In this document: piece after piece, positions 26,673 to 36,400 of the stretch
Layout of the letters: each line of letters opens with the position of its first letter
Numbering within the stretch: the stretch's first letter is position 1
Source: a virus
IMG/VR virus record: IMGVR_UViG_3300044591_002232
Location: 62,001 to 126,000 of that record
Direction: 5' to 3' (one strand)
DNA length: 64,000 nucleotides
Notes under the pieces: generated by a model
Seen by the model: only the letters and a program-made list of their open reading frames with translations
Databases searched by the model: none
What the model was told of the DNA's origin: nothing
Translations under genes and position numbers: made by a program

Positions 26673-27665
26673 ATGCCACGAGGTTTCACAGTTAAATCAA
26701 AAAATACATCAGATAATCTTGATTTTCAGGATCTAGAAAATCATATCAAAAGACTTTCTGAAGAAATTCAAAAAAATTCGTCTAAACAAGAGTCGTTCTT
26801 ACCAGAACTACAACAATACCAGCAACAACTTAATGAATATTATAATAAAGTAAAAGCCAAGATGAGGGGTAAGAAAATCGTTTTCTGTCTTCCTGGAAGA
26901 TCTTGTTCTTATGCATTTCTAAAAAGTTTTGTTCAACTATGTTTTGATCTAGTGAACAATGGAATGGGAATTCAAATTTCTCAGGATTATTCTTCCATGG
27001 TGAACTTTGCAAGATGTAAGGTTCTTGGCGCGAATGTCACAAGTGGTCCCTGGCAAGAACCCTGGCAAGGAAAACTAGAATATGATTGGCAATTATGGAT
27101 CGATAATGACATTGTTTTTAATTCTGAAAAATTCTGGCAATTGTGTGATCTTGCCGTAAAGGACGTTCCTTCTGAAAAAGAATTTGATAAAGAAGAATAT
27201 CCTCTATGGGAAGTTTCTGATGAGGAACTTGAATCTATGCACAAGTCAGATTTTAATGTACGAAAAGAGCGGGTTCGGCGTTTGTCGAAATATGTGAATC
27301 CTATGGTGAGTGGCTGGTACAAAACTGAAGACGGACGGACTACCTCAGTGGCTCATTGGCTAGAAGCCGATGATTTTGTAAAAAACGGTGGCGTTATGAA
27401 TCATGAGACCGCCGAAAGTATTTCTAAGAGAAAGAAGCCTTTTTCTGTCGATTATGTTGGTGGTGGGTGGCTTATGATCTCTAAAGGAGTTTTTGAGAAT
27501 ATCAAATATCCTTGGTGGGGTCCTAAACTTCAAACTTTTGAGAATGGGATATCTGACTATGCAGGTGAGGACGTGTCACATGCGTTAGACGCAAAAGAAC
27601 TCGGTATTGAGATTCTAGTTGACCCTAGGATATGGGTAGGCCACGAAAAAATTAGAATTTTATAA
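26673..27665 (+). CDS. glycosyltransferase, GT-A fold
   Basis: A 330-aa protein. N-terminal coiled coil (20-65), then KIVFCLPGRSCSYAF, the donor-sugar-binding motif LWIDNDIVF with DND at 144-146 (DxD), and the acceptor region GGGWLMISKGVFE...YPWWGP then AGEDVSHALDAKELGIEI and VGHEK. This layout is that of GT2-like glycosyltransferases common in T4-like cyanophages. It probably modifies host surface glycans, virion proteins or DNA. Preceded by an AGGAG site and a late promoter. First gene of the late block. Confidence 0.8.
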   Translation: MPRGFTVKSKNTSDNLDFQDLENHIKRLSEEIQKNSSKQESFLPELQQYQQQLNEYYNKVKAKMRGKKIVFCLPGRSCSYAFLKSFVQLCFDLVNNGMGIQISQDYSSMVNFARCKVLGANVTSGPWQEPWQGKLEYDWQLWIDNDIVFNSEKFWQLCDLAVKDVPSEKEFDKEEYPLWEVSDEELESMHKSDFNVRKERVRRLSKYVNPMVSGWYKTEDGRTTSVAHWLEADDFVKNGGVMNHETAESISKRKKPFSVDYVGGGWLMISKGVFENIKYPWWGPKLQTFENGISDYAGEDVSHALDAKELGIEILVDPRIWVGHEKIRIL

Positions 27666-27704
27666 TACTATTTATAAAAAATCTCATAATACCCTAATAA
27701 GACT

Positions 27705-27791
27705 TCACGGGAGAGTACTCCGTGTATAACGGGGGGTTGATAAATCGGAGGACCCGTGTTACAATTCATGGGTCCTTCACACGACATAAAA
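27705..27791 (+). promoter_or_regulatory. two hairpins before the homing endonuclease
   Basis: CACGG/CCGTG with 9-nt loop (27708-27726) and a 9-bp stem GGACCCGTG (27750-27758) / CATGGGTCC (27767-27775). The second lies 17 nt before the ATG and may control translation or terminate. No T tract. Confidence 0.5.
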
Positions 27792-28949
27792 ATGCAAAAA
27801 ATAAAAATTAAAGAGCACGCTGGTTACTATTTCTCCTATGATCCAGAAGATCCTACGGTTCCAGTAACCATCAATAGTAACTGGAGAAAAACGGGTAAAA
27901 CACCAGCCGTTATTAACGAAACCTATAGCCGTCCTCTAAAGTCCGCCGATGATAGGGACCGGCTATACGTAACCATCGCAACCATGGGTAAAAAAGAAAG
28001 ACTTTATCTTGATACCCTGGTTGCATCCTACCTTGTCCCCAACCCTAATAATCACAAAAGAGTAATCCATAAAGACGGGAGCATCTACAATTGCCACCCA
28101 TCCAATCTAAAATGGGCAACCGAAAGTGAATTTAGAGAATTTGCTGTTTCAATAAATCGGGCAAAGGGTCGTACCAAACAATTTCTTGCCACCTATAAAG
28201 ATGGAACCACAGAAGTTGTAACGGGATTTTTAAACTTCCTCGACAAAAAAGGAATAACCGAACACACTCTCTATCGTCTTCGTAAAGGAGAAATTAGTGA
28301 ATATAATGGTCTGGTTTCTTTTGAAGAGATTAAGCGAACAATAAAAGGTAGATCACCTAAAAAAGAACCCCTCCAAATTGATCTAACTGGTTTCGATATT
28401 GTAGAACTAGACGATTGGCCCGGTTATTATGTTGTCTATAAAAAAGACGATGTTAATACTCCTGTAAGAATCTTCAGTAAATGGAAAAAGGAAAAAGAGG
28501 GAATGGTTTTGTGCGAGAATTTTGTAAGAGAAACTACCCAACACATTCATAAGACGGGATATCCCGAAGTTAACATGAAACTTCCCGGTGAAAAGAAGAT
28601 CGTCAAGAAATTACATCGTCTAGTCGCAAAACAATTGGTCGAAAATCCTGATCCAGAAAATTTTGTTACTGTTGATCATATTGACTGGAATAAATTAAAT
28701 AGCCACCCATCTAATCTTCAGTGGATGACATCTGCCCAGAATTCGGCCAAAGGAGGCCCCACAGAAGATGGAGTTTATGTTCCGAAAAAATATGAAATTA
28801 CATATGCAGATGGTCGAAAAGACGTTGTTGACAATTTAAACAAATTCTGTAAGGATAATAATTATTCTCATGGTTGTGCATATGCAATGGCCAATGGTAG
28901 AAATTCTATTCATAAGGACATCATAAAAATCCAAAAAATCGAAACATGA
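27792..28949 (+). CDS. double-module HNH/NUMOD homing endonuclease
   Basis: A 385-aa protein made of two tandem homologous halves. Each has a NUMOD4-like start (AGYYFSYD at 10-17; PGYYVVYK at 210-217), an HNH core (VIHKDGSIYNCHPSNLKW at 91-108; VDHIDWNKLNSHPSNLQW at 294-311) and a NUMOD1-like DNA-binding end (YKDGTTEVVTGFLNFLDKKG; YADGRKDVVDNLNKFCKDNN). Single-module homing endonucleases are about half this size. The start is set at ATG 27792, after the hairpins. No interrupted gene is seen around it. Confidence 0.8.
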   Translation: MQKIKIKEHAGYYFSYDPEDPTVPVTINSNWRKTGKTPAVINETYSRPLKSADDRDRLYVTIATMGKKERLYLDTLVASYLVPNPNNHKRVIHKDGSIYNCHPSNLKWATESEFREFAVSINRAKGRTKQFLATYKDGTTEVVTGFLNFLDKKGITEHTLYRLRKGEISEYNGLVSFEEIKRTIKGRSPKKEPLQIDLTGFDIVELDDWPGYYVVYKKDDVNTPVRIFSKWKKEKEGMVLCENFVRETTQHIHKTGYPEVNMKLPGEKKIVKKLHRLVAKQLVENPDPENFVTVDHIDWNKLNSHPSNLQWMTSAQNSAKGGPTEDGVYVPKKYEITYADGRKDVVDNLNKFCKDNNYSHGCAYAMANGRNSIHKDIIKIQKIET

Positions 28950-29077
28950 TAAATATCCTGTATAAAAACCGAATAATTTACAATCACATACCAGACGAAG
29001 AAGTAAATAAAATTCTTCTTGAACTGGCACTTAATGATGACATTGATGAAAACGAAATTACAATTGAGGAAATTTAA
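28946..29077 (+). CDS. small acidic protein (43 aa)
   Basis: ATG at 28946 overlaps the stop of the endonuclease gene (ATGA). Begins MINILYKNRIIYNHIPDEEV and ends in an acidic tail ENEITIEEI. Directly abuts the next ATG, so translationally coupled. Confidence 0.6.
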   Translation: MINILYKNRIIYNHIPDEEVNKILLELALNDDIDENEITIEEI

Positions 29078-29209
29078 ATGAAAGCCAAGAAAACACAAGA
29101 CATCAATCCGGTACAGAAAAAGAGCCGACAAGGAGCCGGTCGTAATACTAAATATGCGGCCACTAGTCGTAATAATGCACGTAAAGTTTACAGGGGCCAA
29201 GGAAAATAA
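29078..29209 (+). CDS. conserved small basic cyanophage protein (43 aa)
   Basis: Begins MKAKKTQDINPVQKKSRQGA and contains GRNTKYAATSRNNARKVYRG. The pattern KxRQGxGxNTKYAATSRNxARKxYRGQG is one I recognise from T4-like cyanophage genomes. Very basic; probably binds nucleic acid, no established role. Confidence 0.7.
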   Translation: MKAKKTQDINPVQKKSRQGAGRNTKYAATSRNNARKVYRGQGK

Positions 29210-29792
29210 TATTTCCAATAAAGAATGGTCTATTATAAATCCAAAAGATCTTTGGGTGTATAATAAACTTCAACTATCCAAAAGTCTTGGATATAATTGT
29301 GGTCCATGTGGAGTAGACGTTTTAGAATCGAATTATTACATAATCCGCCCCGCCATAAACTTTTGTGGTATGGGGCGGTTTTCACGTATTGAATGGTTAG
29401 AAAATTCGACCGATGACTTGCATCCAGGTGAATTTTGGTGTGAAGTCTTTCAGGGAGAGCATTTGAGCGTTGACTTTATTGATAAAAAACCACTTCTTGT
29501 GGTAAAGGGCTATAAAAACCCAAAGAATCCTTCTTATAAGTGGAACTGTTGGCAAAAAGTGGATAAAGAAATTACCTTTCCAGAAATATTAAACGAGTTG
29601 GTTGGTGATTATCCCTGTATAAATTGCGAATTTATTGGCGGGAAACTGATAGAGGTCCAATTTAGAAGAAACCTAGATTTTAGATGGGGTAATTCTATAG
29701 CAATTCCCGTTTGGTCTGATGACCAGAAACACAGTAAATTAAAATTTGTAAAAGACGAAGATTACTTAAGACGTGGATTTTTTATTGATTAA
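29175..29792 (+). CDS. conserved T4-like cyanophage protein (205 aa)
   Basis: Contains ISNKEWSIINPKDLWVYNKL, then GYNCGPCGVDV, NFCGMGRFSRIEWLE and LHPGEFWCEVFQGEHLSVD. This block recurs in cyanophages (KEWSIINPKDLWxYNKL; GEFWCExFxGxHxSVDY) and has an ATP-grasp-like flavour, but no function is established. The ATG at 29175 overlaps the previous gene by 35 nt. An ATT at about 29210 just after AAGGA is an alternative start that would avoid the overlap. Confidence 0.65.
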   Translation: MHVKFTGAKENNISNKEWSIINPKDLWVYNKLQLSKSLGYNCGPCGVDVLESNYYIIRPAINFCGMGRFSRIEWLENSTDDLHPGEFWCEVFQGEHLSVDFIDKKPLLVVKGYKNPKNPSYKWNCWQKVDKEITFPEILNELVGDYPCINCEFIGGKLIEVQFRRNLDFRWGNSIAIPVWSDDQKHSKLKFVKDEDYLRRGFFID

Positions 29793-29814
29793 ATGAACTA
29801 TCCGGGATTTCCCC

Positions 29815-30195
29815 TTAGTTCGATTTTGGATCATAAATCATCGTATCAGAAACCGAATAATCTTTATTTCTTCCTGTATTCGGTTTAAAGCCTTTTTTTC
29901 TATAAAAAGTATCTAATTTCTTTTTATACCCCTTTTCGGCCTGTGGGGTAAGAGTAACTCTTTTATTCTGTTTCTTTGCGACGTTTTGCATGGCCCTGAC
30001 TGCTCTAGAGCCAATTCCTTGACCTCGCTTTTCTTTAGGTACTTCTAAGGTTTGAAGTCTTATCGTATCACCATGACTTGGATAAGAATGGAGTTTCATA
30101 CCAGGATGCTTTCTTTCCCAGTTTTTGGCAGTTGTTTGGGGAGCATCTGGTTTTGGTGTTTTTGCCTCGGTTATAAACTCCTTATAAGTCTTCAT
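29815..30195 (-). CDS. GNAT-type acetyltransferase with T4-like capsid-targeting N-terminus
   Basis: A 126-aa leftward protein. The N-terminus MKTYKEFITEA differs at two positions from the T4 internal-protein capsid-targeting sequence MKTYQEFIAEA, which gp21 cuts after the (L/I)-x-E motif; here the cut would follow ITE. The rest is a GNAT fold: LQTLEVPKEKRGQGIGSRAV contains the acetyl-CoA loop RGQGIG (57-62), and FYRKKGFKP is the usual GNAT end. So it may be packaged in the head and injected to acetylate a host target. Coupled by ATGA to the gene upstream, which has a late promoter. Confidence 0.75.
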   Translation of the reverse strand: MKTYKEFITEAKTPKPDAPQTTAKNWERKHPGMKLHSYPSHGDTIRLQTLEVPKEKRGQGIGSRAVRAMQNVAKKQNKRVTLTPQAEKGYKKKLDTFYRKKGFKPNTGRNKDYSVSDTMIYDPKSN

Positions 30196-30806
30196 TTGTC
30201 ATCTTCCACATATTTAACAGAATGTCTATACCCACCAATCTCCTGATCCATTCGGTCTGCTCGGTTTTTTGCTCTTTTTTTATTTTTGTAAGGTTTTCCT
30301 ATAGGCCTTGACTCTGAATCACTAGAGCCATGGGGGTCGGGTCCATAAATTTGATAAGGAGCCTCTGTTAAAATATCAACCAGCCATTCGTCACTCATGG
30401 CCTCTAAAATTCTGGTAGCCGATTCATAATCACTTACATAACCCTCAGAAACTAGAATGTCTATAATGTATTCAATATTTTCTGACATAGAAAAGGCTTT
30501 TTTTAATTTATCTTGAAGTTCCCTCTTATCCTGTTGTCTATGCAAATAAGTATTAGTTTTTGTCCCAGCTGTTCTTTCTTTATCCAGAGAAGGATTTTTC
30601 TTATGTCTAGACACTCTCATTTTATTAACAAGATTTGCGGTATCCTTATCCCTGATCATAATAGTATTATCCTTATCAATTCCATGAGCATTATCGGCCC
30701 ATCTAATATTTCTTCTTTTTTGTTTATCATCTTTGCTCATATTTAAATGAACTTCTGCCTTATTGGCCTCATAAACCGCCAAATAGGCCTCAAATAACTC
30801 GTCCAT
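30192..30806 (-). CDS. late protein with LFEAYLAVYE N-terminus and EAMSDEWL module
   Basis: A 204-aa leftward protein. The start at 30806 is chosen because the late promoter TACTAAATA (30838-30830) overlaps the longer reading. N-terminus MDELFEAYLAVYEANKAEVH is of the type found on many T4-like cyanophage virion-associated proteins. A basic middle follows (NKMRVSRHKKNP). Residues 117-148 repeat the module of the 3223 gene and end ILTE, a possible prohead-protease site. The C-terminus is basic. Probably a packaged or scaffold-associated late protein. Confidence 0.65.
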   Translation of the reverse strand: MDELFEAYLAVYEANKAEVHLNMSKDDKQKRRNIRWADNAHGIDKDNTIMIRDKDTANLVNKMRVSRHKKNPSLDKERTAGTKTNTYLHRQQDKRELQDKLKKAFSMSENIEYIIDILVSEGYVSDYESATRILEAMSDEWLVDILTEAPYQIYGPDPHGSSDSESRPIGKPYKNKKRAKNRADRMDQEIGGYRHSVKYVEDDK

Positions 30807-30829
30807 GTATTTTTCTTTATACATAAAAC

Positions 30830-30838
30830 TATTTAGTA
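30830..30838 (-). promoter_or_regulatory. leftward late promoter (TACTAAATA)
   Basis: Reads TACTAAATA on the minus strand, 24 nt before the ATG at 30806. Faces away from the rightward late box 5 bp further on. Confidence 0.65.
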
Positions 30839-30842
30839 TCGA

Positions 30843-30850
30843 CCTAAATA
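30843..30850 (+). promoter_or_regulatory. rightward late promoter (CCTAAATA)
   Basis: CCTAAATA 65 nt before the ATG at 30915. With the leftward box at 30830-30838 it forms a divergent late promoter pair. Confidence 0.55.
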
Positions 30851-30914
30851 CCACTGGTGATTCAGAAACCACCCAAAAAGTTTCTCTTAAAACTCAATTT
30901 AAGGAGACAAATCA

Positions 30915-31109
30915 ATGACTGATCGTAATGCACAATTTATGAAAGAAATGTGGGGAACCACTTCTCTTGTAACTGATTATAAACCAGAAAAAAAGAAACT
31001 TCTAAGAGAAGTTACTGATGAAAAATTCAAAAAAGAAGAGGAACAAAAAGAGACCGAACTTTTTGATGCCTGGGATTATGGCCTGGATTCACTCACTCTA
31101 AATACCTAA
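30915..31109 (+). CDS. small acidic late protein (64 aa)
   Basis: Begins MTDRNAQFMKEMWGTTSLVT; charged middle (KPEKKKLLREVTDEKFKKEE) and ends DAWDYGLDSLTLNT. A clear AAGGAG Shine-Dalgarno lies at 30901-30906. Immediately precedes gp25, so possibly a baseplate-cluster accessory protein. No family recognised. Confidence 0.6.
   Translation: MTDRNAQFMKEMWGTTSLVTDYKPEKKKLLREVTDEKFKKEEEQKETELFDAWDYGLDSLTLNT
31097..31104 (+). promoter_or_regulatory. late promoter before gp25 (TCTAAATA)
   Basis: TCTAAATA ends only 10 nt before the gp25 ATG, so a transcript from it would have almost no leader. Confidence 0.6.
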
Positions 31110-31114
31110 TAAAA

Positions 31115-31507
31115 ATGGCAATTCGGACCAGTAGGCAGTTTAAAGATATCAGTGCAACCTTTCAAATTAATCCCTTGAATAAGGATGCGATTGCTATTAA
31201 AAATGAAACTGCCATCTCCAGGTCCGTTCGTAATCTAATTTTTACTCAGATCGGTGAGATTCCATATTCCGATATTGGAAGTTCTGTAAACAGACTTCTA
31301 TTTGAGAATATAGACTCTTTCACCTCAACCGCACTTGAAAGTGAGGTACGAAATGCCCTTACAAATGAACCCCGAATAAATGTCAGAGAAGTCATCATTA
31401 CACCAGATTTTGATAACAATGCATTTAATGTAAGATTGACCTATGATATCATCGGAATTGATGTTCCACCTCAACAGTTAACCTTGGCCCTAGTTTCAAC
31501 ACGATAA
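31115..31507 (+). CDS. gp25: baseplate wedge protein gp25
   Basis: A 130-aa protein of the gp25/GPW (lysozyme-related fold, non-enzymatic) family: TSRQFKDISATFQINPLNKD, SVRNLIFTQIGEIPYSDIGS, RLLFENIDSFTSTALESEV and INVREVIITPD. In T4, gp25 joins gp53 and gp6 in the wedge and primes sheath assembly. Length matches T4 gp25 (132 aa). Stop overlaps the gp6 ATG (ATAATGG). Confidence 0.92.
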   Translation: MAIRTSRQFKDISATFQINPLNKDAIAIKNETAISRSVRNLIFTQIGEIPYSDIGSSVNRLLFENIDSFTSTALESEVRNALTNEPRINVREVIITPDFDNNAFNVRLTYDIIGIDVPPQQLTLALVSTR

Positions 31508-33405
31508 TGGCTCTTACTCAGTTTACTAATCTAGATTTTGATCAAATTAAGGTTTCTATTAGAGACTATCTAAGAGCCAGTTCAGAATTTACTGATTATG
31601 ATTTTGAAGGATCTAATTTTAGTATTCTGATCAATACTCTGGCCTATAATACCTACATCAATTCTTATAATGCAAATGCGATTGCAAATGAGGTCTTTCT
31701 TGATAGTGCTACTCTAAGAGAAAATGTCGTCTCTAGGGCCAAAGAGATTGGCTATCTTCCAAGATCCAGAACCGCAGCGCGGGCTAATATTTCATTTTTT
31801 GTAGATACCAATAATTTAACTACTAATCCTTTAACTCTGACTCTTAAAAGAGGAACCGTGGCGGTTTCTTCTTCTCAATTTAATGGAAGAAACTTTACTT
31901 TTTCAATTTTAGATGATATTACTGTTCCGGTTGTTGATGGTCTGGCCTTTTTTGATAATATCACGGTTTATGAAGGTAATTTTATTGTAGAAAACTTCAC
32001 TTTTTCTGGAAATCGGAGATTTATTCTTTCAAATATTGGAATTGACACTTCTTTGATTTCTGTTACTGTAAGAGAAAGTGAGCAATCAAACTTTTCTTCT
32101 AAGTATAACCTTAGTAGGGATATTTTTGAGGTCAGATCTGATTCAAAAGTGTTCTTTATTCAAGAAATTGAGGATGAATATTATGAAATTTTCTTTGGAG
32201 ATGGTATTTTTGGCAAAAAACTAGAAAATAATAACTATATTGACATAACTTACCTAACATCATCAGGTGAAGAGGCTAATGGTGCTCGGTCTTTTTCATT
32301 TTCTGGTCGTATTTTTGATAATAATGGAGGCATTGTTAACAATGACATCTCCAGAATCACCGTCAACACCCCTGCATTTGGTGGAAAATCCATCGAAAGC
32401 CTAGATTCTATCAAAAGATACGCCCCGAGGCTCTATTCGGCCCAAAATCGGGCTGTCACGGCGGCTGATTATGAGGCCATAGTACCTCAAATTTATCCCG
32501 AAGTCGAGTCAATTTCGGCCTTTGGAGGTGAAAACCTGACTCCACCTCAATTTGGTAAGGTTTTTATCAGTATAAAGCCCATAAATGGCGAATTCTTATC
32601 AAATAATGTAAAAGACAACATTAAAGCTGCTCTCAGAAAGTATGCAGTGGCCGGAATTGTTCCTGAAATTATTGATCTTAAGTATCTTTACATCGAATTT
32701 GACACGTCTGTTTACTATAATCCCAATTTTACGGTCTCCCCAGAGGCCCTAAGGTCCAATTTGATTGAGATTATTCAGTCTTATGCAAAATCAACCGAAT
32801 TAAACAAATATGGTGGAAGATTTAAGTATAGTAAATTTCTTAATTTAATTGATGAATCATCCGAGGCAATTACTTCTAACATCACAAAGATCAAAATTAG
32901 AAGAAACTTGAAAGTGGAGGTCAATAAATTCGCCACATATGAAATTTGTTATGGAAATGCGTTTCATATTAGAAATCAAAATGGAAATAATATAAAATCC
33001 TCTGGTTTTTATATTCCTGGGATCAATTCAGTCGTTTACTTGGCCGACCTTCCTTCTTCTAATGATTCTGGAAGTCTCTATCTGTTTACTCTTTCTGATG
33101 ATGAATCAATTAATATCGTTAGAAGAAACGTAGGTGAAATTCATTACACCAAAGGAGAAATAATTTTATACCCAATAAATATTAGAGATACTGTTAAAAA
33201 GTTTGGTTTTGATAATATTATAGAAATTGCAGCAATTCCTAGATCCAATGATGTGATTGGATTACAGGATCTCTATTTACAATTGGATACCTCAAATAGT
33301 ACCGTAAACATGATTGTTGACAATATCTCATCCGGCGCAGACATCACAGGATCAAACTACATATCTACATCAAGTTACCTAGAAGAAAAAATTATTAGAC
33401 GATGA
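31507..33405 (+). CDS. gp6: baseplate wedge protein gp6
   Basis: A 632-aa protein. N-terminal DFDQIKVSIRDYLRASSEFTD and FSILINTLAYNTYINSYNANA, then ANEVFLDSATLRENVVSRAK EIGYLPRSR: signatures of T4-like gp6 (baseplate J-like core). T4 gp6 is 660 aa. It dimerises around the baseplate dome and links wedges. Its end overlaps the next ATG by 4 nt. Confidence 0.92.
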   Translation: MALTQFTNLDFDQIKVSIRDYLRASSEFTDYDFEGSNFSILINTLAYNTYINSYNANAIANEVFLDSATLRENVVSRAKEIGYLPRSRTAARANISFFVDTNNLTTNPLTLTLKRGTVAVSSSQFNGRNFTFSILDDITVPVVDGLAFFDNITVYEGNFIVENFTFSGNRRFILSNIGIDTSLISVTVRESEQSNFSSKYNLSRDIFEVRSDSKVFFIQEIEDEYYEIFFGDGIFGKKLENNNYIDITYLTSSGEEANGARSFSFSGRIFDNNGGIVNNDISRITVNTPAFGGKSIESLDSIKRYAPRLYSAQNRAVTAADYEAIVPQIYPEVESISAFGGENLTPPQFGKVFISIKPINGEFLSNNVKDNIKAALRKYAVAGIVPEIIDLKYLYIEFDTSVYYNPNFTVSPEALRSNLIEIIQSYAKSTELNKYGGRFKYSKFLNLIDESSEAITSNITKIKIRRNLKVEVNKFATYEICYGNAFHIRNQNGNNIKSSGFYIPGINSVVYLADLPSSNDSGSLYLFTLSDDESINIVRRNVGEIHYTKGEIILYPINIRDTVKKFGFDNIIEIAAIPRSNDVIGLQDLYLQLDTSNSTVNMIVDNISSGADITGSNYISTSSYLEEKIIRR

Positions 33406-36400
33406 GAATTCCCGTTTCAACGATTGTAGATTCCCAATTACCACTTTTTGTAAGAGAAGAATATCCTCTATTTTCGGAATTCCTTCGTCAATATTATCTT
33501 TCCGACAAATCGGAAGAACTTATTCAAAATTTAGATAAAAATATTGATCTAGATGTAGTCTTTAATATTCGATTAGAGGCAATATTAGATCAAAATGTCG
33601 GTTTTAATGATACCACAATTACTGTTGATTCCACAGAAGGATTTCCGGATAATAATGGTCTAATTAAAATCAATAATGAAATTATCTTTTATAAATCAAA
33701 ATCAGAGACTCAATTTATCGGTTGTGTCAGAGGATTTAGTGGAATTACGAAACTTGATAGAAAGTTCCTAGAATTTTCTGAATCAGAAAGTGAGAGACAT
33801 TCAAGTGAATCTGTTGTTTTAAATTTGAGTGCCCTATATCTTCAGCAATTTGCAATACAAACCAAAAAGAAAATTATTCCAGGATTTGAAGATAGAAAAT
33901 TCTTCTCCGGTCTAAATGCATCTAATTTTGCAAAAAATGCCAAGTCTTTTTATTCTTCTAAGGGTTCTGATGAATCTTTTAGAATGTTGTTCGGGGCTCT
34001 TTATGGTAAGCCTGTTGATGTTATCAAGCCAAGAGATTTTCTAATTCGCCCATCAGATGCCCAGTATAGGGTCACCAAGGACCTCGTAGTGGAGGTTATT
34101 TCTGGTGATCCTTATGGTCTGATCAATTCCACTCTTTATCAGGATGCTACTTCATCCATAGAACCAGCCCAGGGGACGGTTATTGAGGCCACCAAGATCA
34201 TAAGAGACAATAAAGAATATTTTATTATTAGTCTTGATTTTGATTATAATCGAGATGTGGATGCATCTGGTACAGTAAAAAGTGAATTCAGTATTCACCC
34301 CAAAACATTATCCACTTCTAGAGTTAATTCAGGATCAGCCCATATTGATGTTGATTCAACCGTTGGGTTTCCAGATTCTGGTGAGTTAAAAATCAACCTA
34401 GAAGATGGAACAATCTTAACAGTATCTTATCAAAGTAAGGTTTTAAATCAATTTTTAGATTGTTCTGGTATTTCAAATACTATTCCAGAAAAATCAGAAA
34501 TTAAAATTGATAATTTGATTTATGGATTTGATAACAATGGAAATAGAGTTGAATTGTTTGTAAATGGGGTACTTGGTGATATTGATTATATTGACAATAC
34601 CTTCTATTATGAGCCAAAAGAAAAAATTAAAATCAAGACTTTAGGCGAAGACATTTCCGAACTGAAGGCTAACAACTGGTTCTTTAATATTTCAGTTACC
34701 TATGATGTTCAGGCAATTATAATAGAAGATTCTTCTAATTTTTCTTATAGGGTTTCTCTTTTTGATGAACATAATTTCGTAATTGGCGATTCCTTTACTC
34801 TCTACGCCTCTGATGATTCAAACTATAATGGAACCATAAACTTTGTAGAAAATGAGAAAATCGTAATTATCACGGGTACTGGTCCGTTAAACGAGATTTT
34901 ATCTTATACCATAAGAAAGAATATTTCAAAAGTAAATGTCCAGTCTGAAAAATATTCTAATATAAGCATCTTTAATTCAAATGTTCAAAACATTTACACT
35001 GATTATGATAAGAGTGTTTATGTTTCGTCACCGTCTCTCCCAACATATCTAGGATTTCCTCTTGAAATCAACGATTTTACTCTGACCATTCCTTCTGGTG
35101 ATTATGATGGCCTAGATCAGATAGTATTTTCCAGACCACACGGCCTGTTTACAGGAGAATCTGTTGTTCTTAAAAACCAAAATTCAATCGCAACGGATGG
35201 TTCTTATATTGTTTTTGTTGTTTCTATAGATACAATAAGACTAGCAAAAAGCCCAGAAAATATTATTTCTAATGAATTTGTTGTCTTCTCTGGGCAAATC
35301 TCAAATGGTTCTCTTGAGCCCCTAGGTTTTAATGACTTAAATTTCAATAGGCTTCCACTTCGACCACAAAATATCATTAAAAAATTAGAATCTCCTATCT
35401 TAAAGGACAAAGAAGAGGTTACTGAATCCGGAACTGTTGGTATTCTAATTAATGGGGTTGAAATTTCAAACTTTAAATCAGAAGATTCATCTTTCTATGG
35501 ACCTATTACATCTGTTGATGTTCTAGATGGTGGTGATAGTTACAATGTAATTCAACCACCCACAATAAATGTTGTTGACACAGTTGGCACTGGGGCCTCA
35601 TTATCTGTTGCGGTTGAGGGCTCTCTTGAGAGAATTGATGTAATTGATCCAGGGTTTGATTATCTTGATGTTCCACAAATTAAAATCACAGGTGGAAATG
35701 GTGCGGGTGCCGAAGCCACAGTAAAATTGGTTTCATTTATTCATTCTGTTGAATTTAATTCAGAGACAGCGGTTGATACTATAAATGACATTATTGTATT
35801 TACCGAGGATCACAAATTTGCAGATAATGAAGAGGTTATTTATAGAACCGACAACCAAAAGAATGTTGTCGGTATTGATACAAACTCAAAATACTATGTA
35901 AAGCCTCTTGATGCAAAAAGAGTTCAGTTATACTTTGCTCTTGATCAATCTACCCCAATTAATTTAAGTGGAATTGGGACCGGAATTCATTCATTGACTT
36001 CGATTAGTTCAAAGAAAAAAATTTCAAGAATAGAAGTCACAAATTCTGGTTCCGGGTATAAAAATAAGAGAGTAAAAATTGTTGGAATTAATACTGCATC
36101 AGATTCTTTGATTATTAATAATCATGGATATGTTTCTGGTGAGATTGTTGAATACAAGACTTCTGGATCACCAATTGTTGGTCTTGCCCAGACTACTCAA
36201 TATTACGTTACTGTCATTGATAACGATCAAATTAGACTTTCAGATACCTCTTCAATTGAAAGAGCCGATGTCAATTATAAAAAGAAAAAGTATGTAGATA
36301 TTTTATCATTACCTTCTGGAAATCATTATCTAAATTATCCCGAAATTAAAGTAGAGCTTTCTGGAAGAATAGGTATTTCCACTTTTTTGGGGCAAGATTT

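Noticed and set aside
27666-29077. A group I intron carrying the homing endonuclease
   Set aside because: The flanking genes are both complete and no intron core pairing elements were found; the hairpins before it are too simple.
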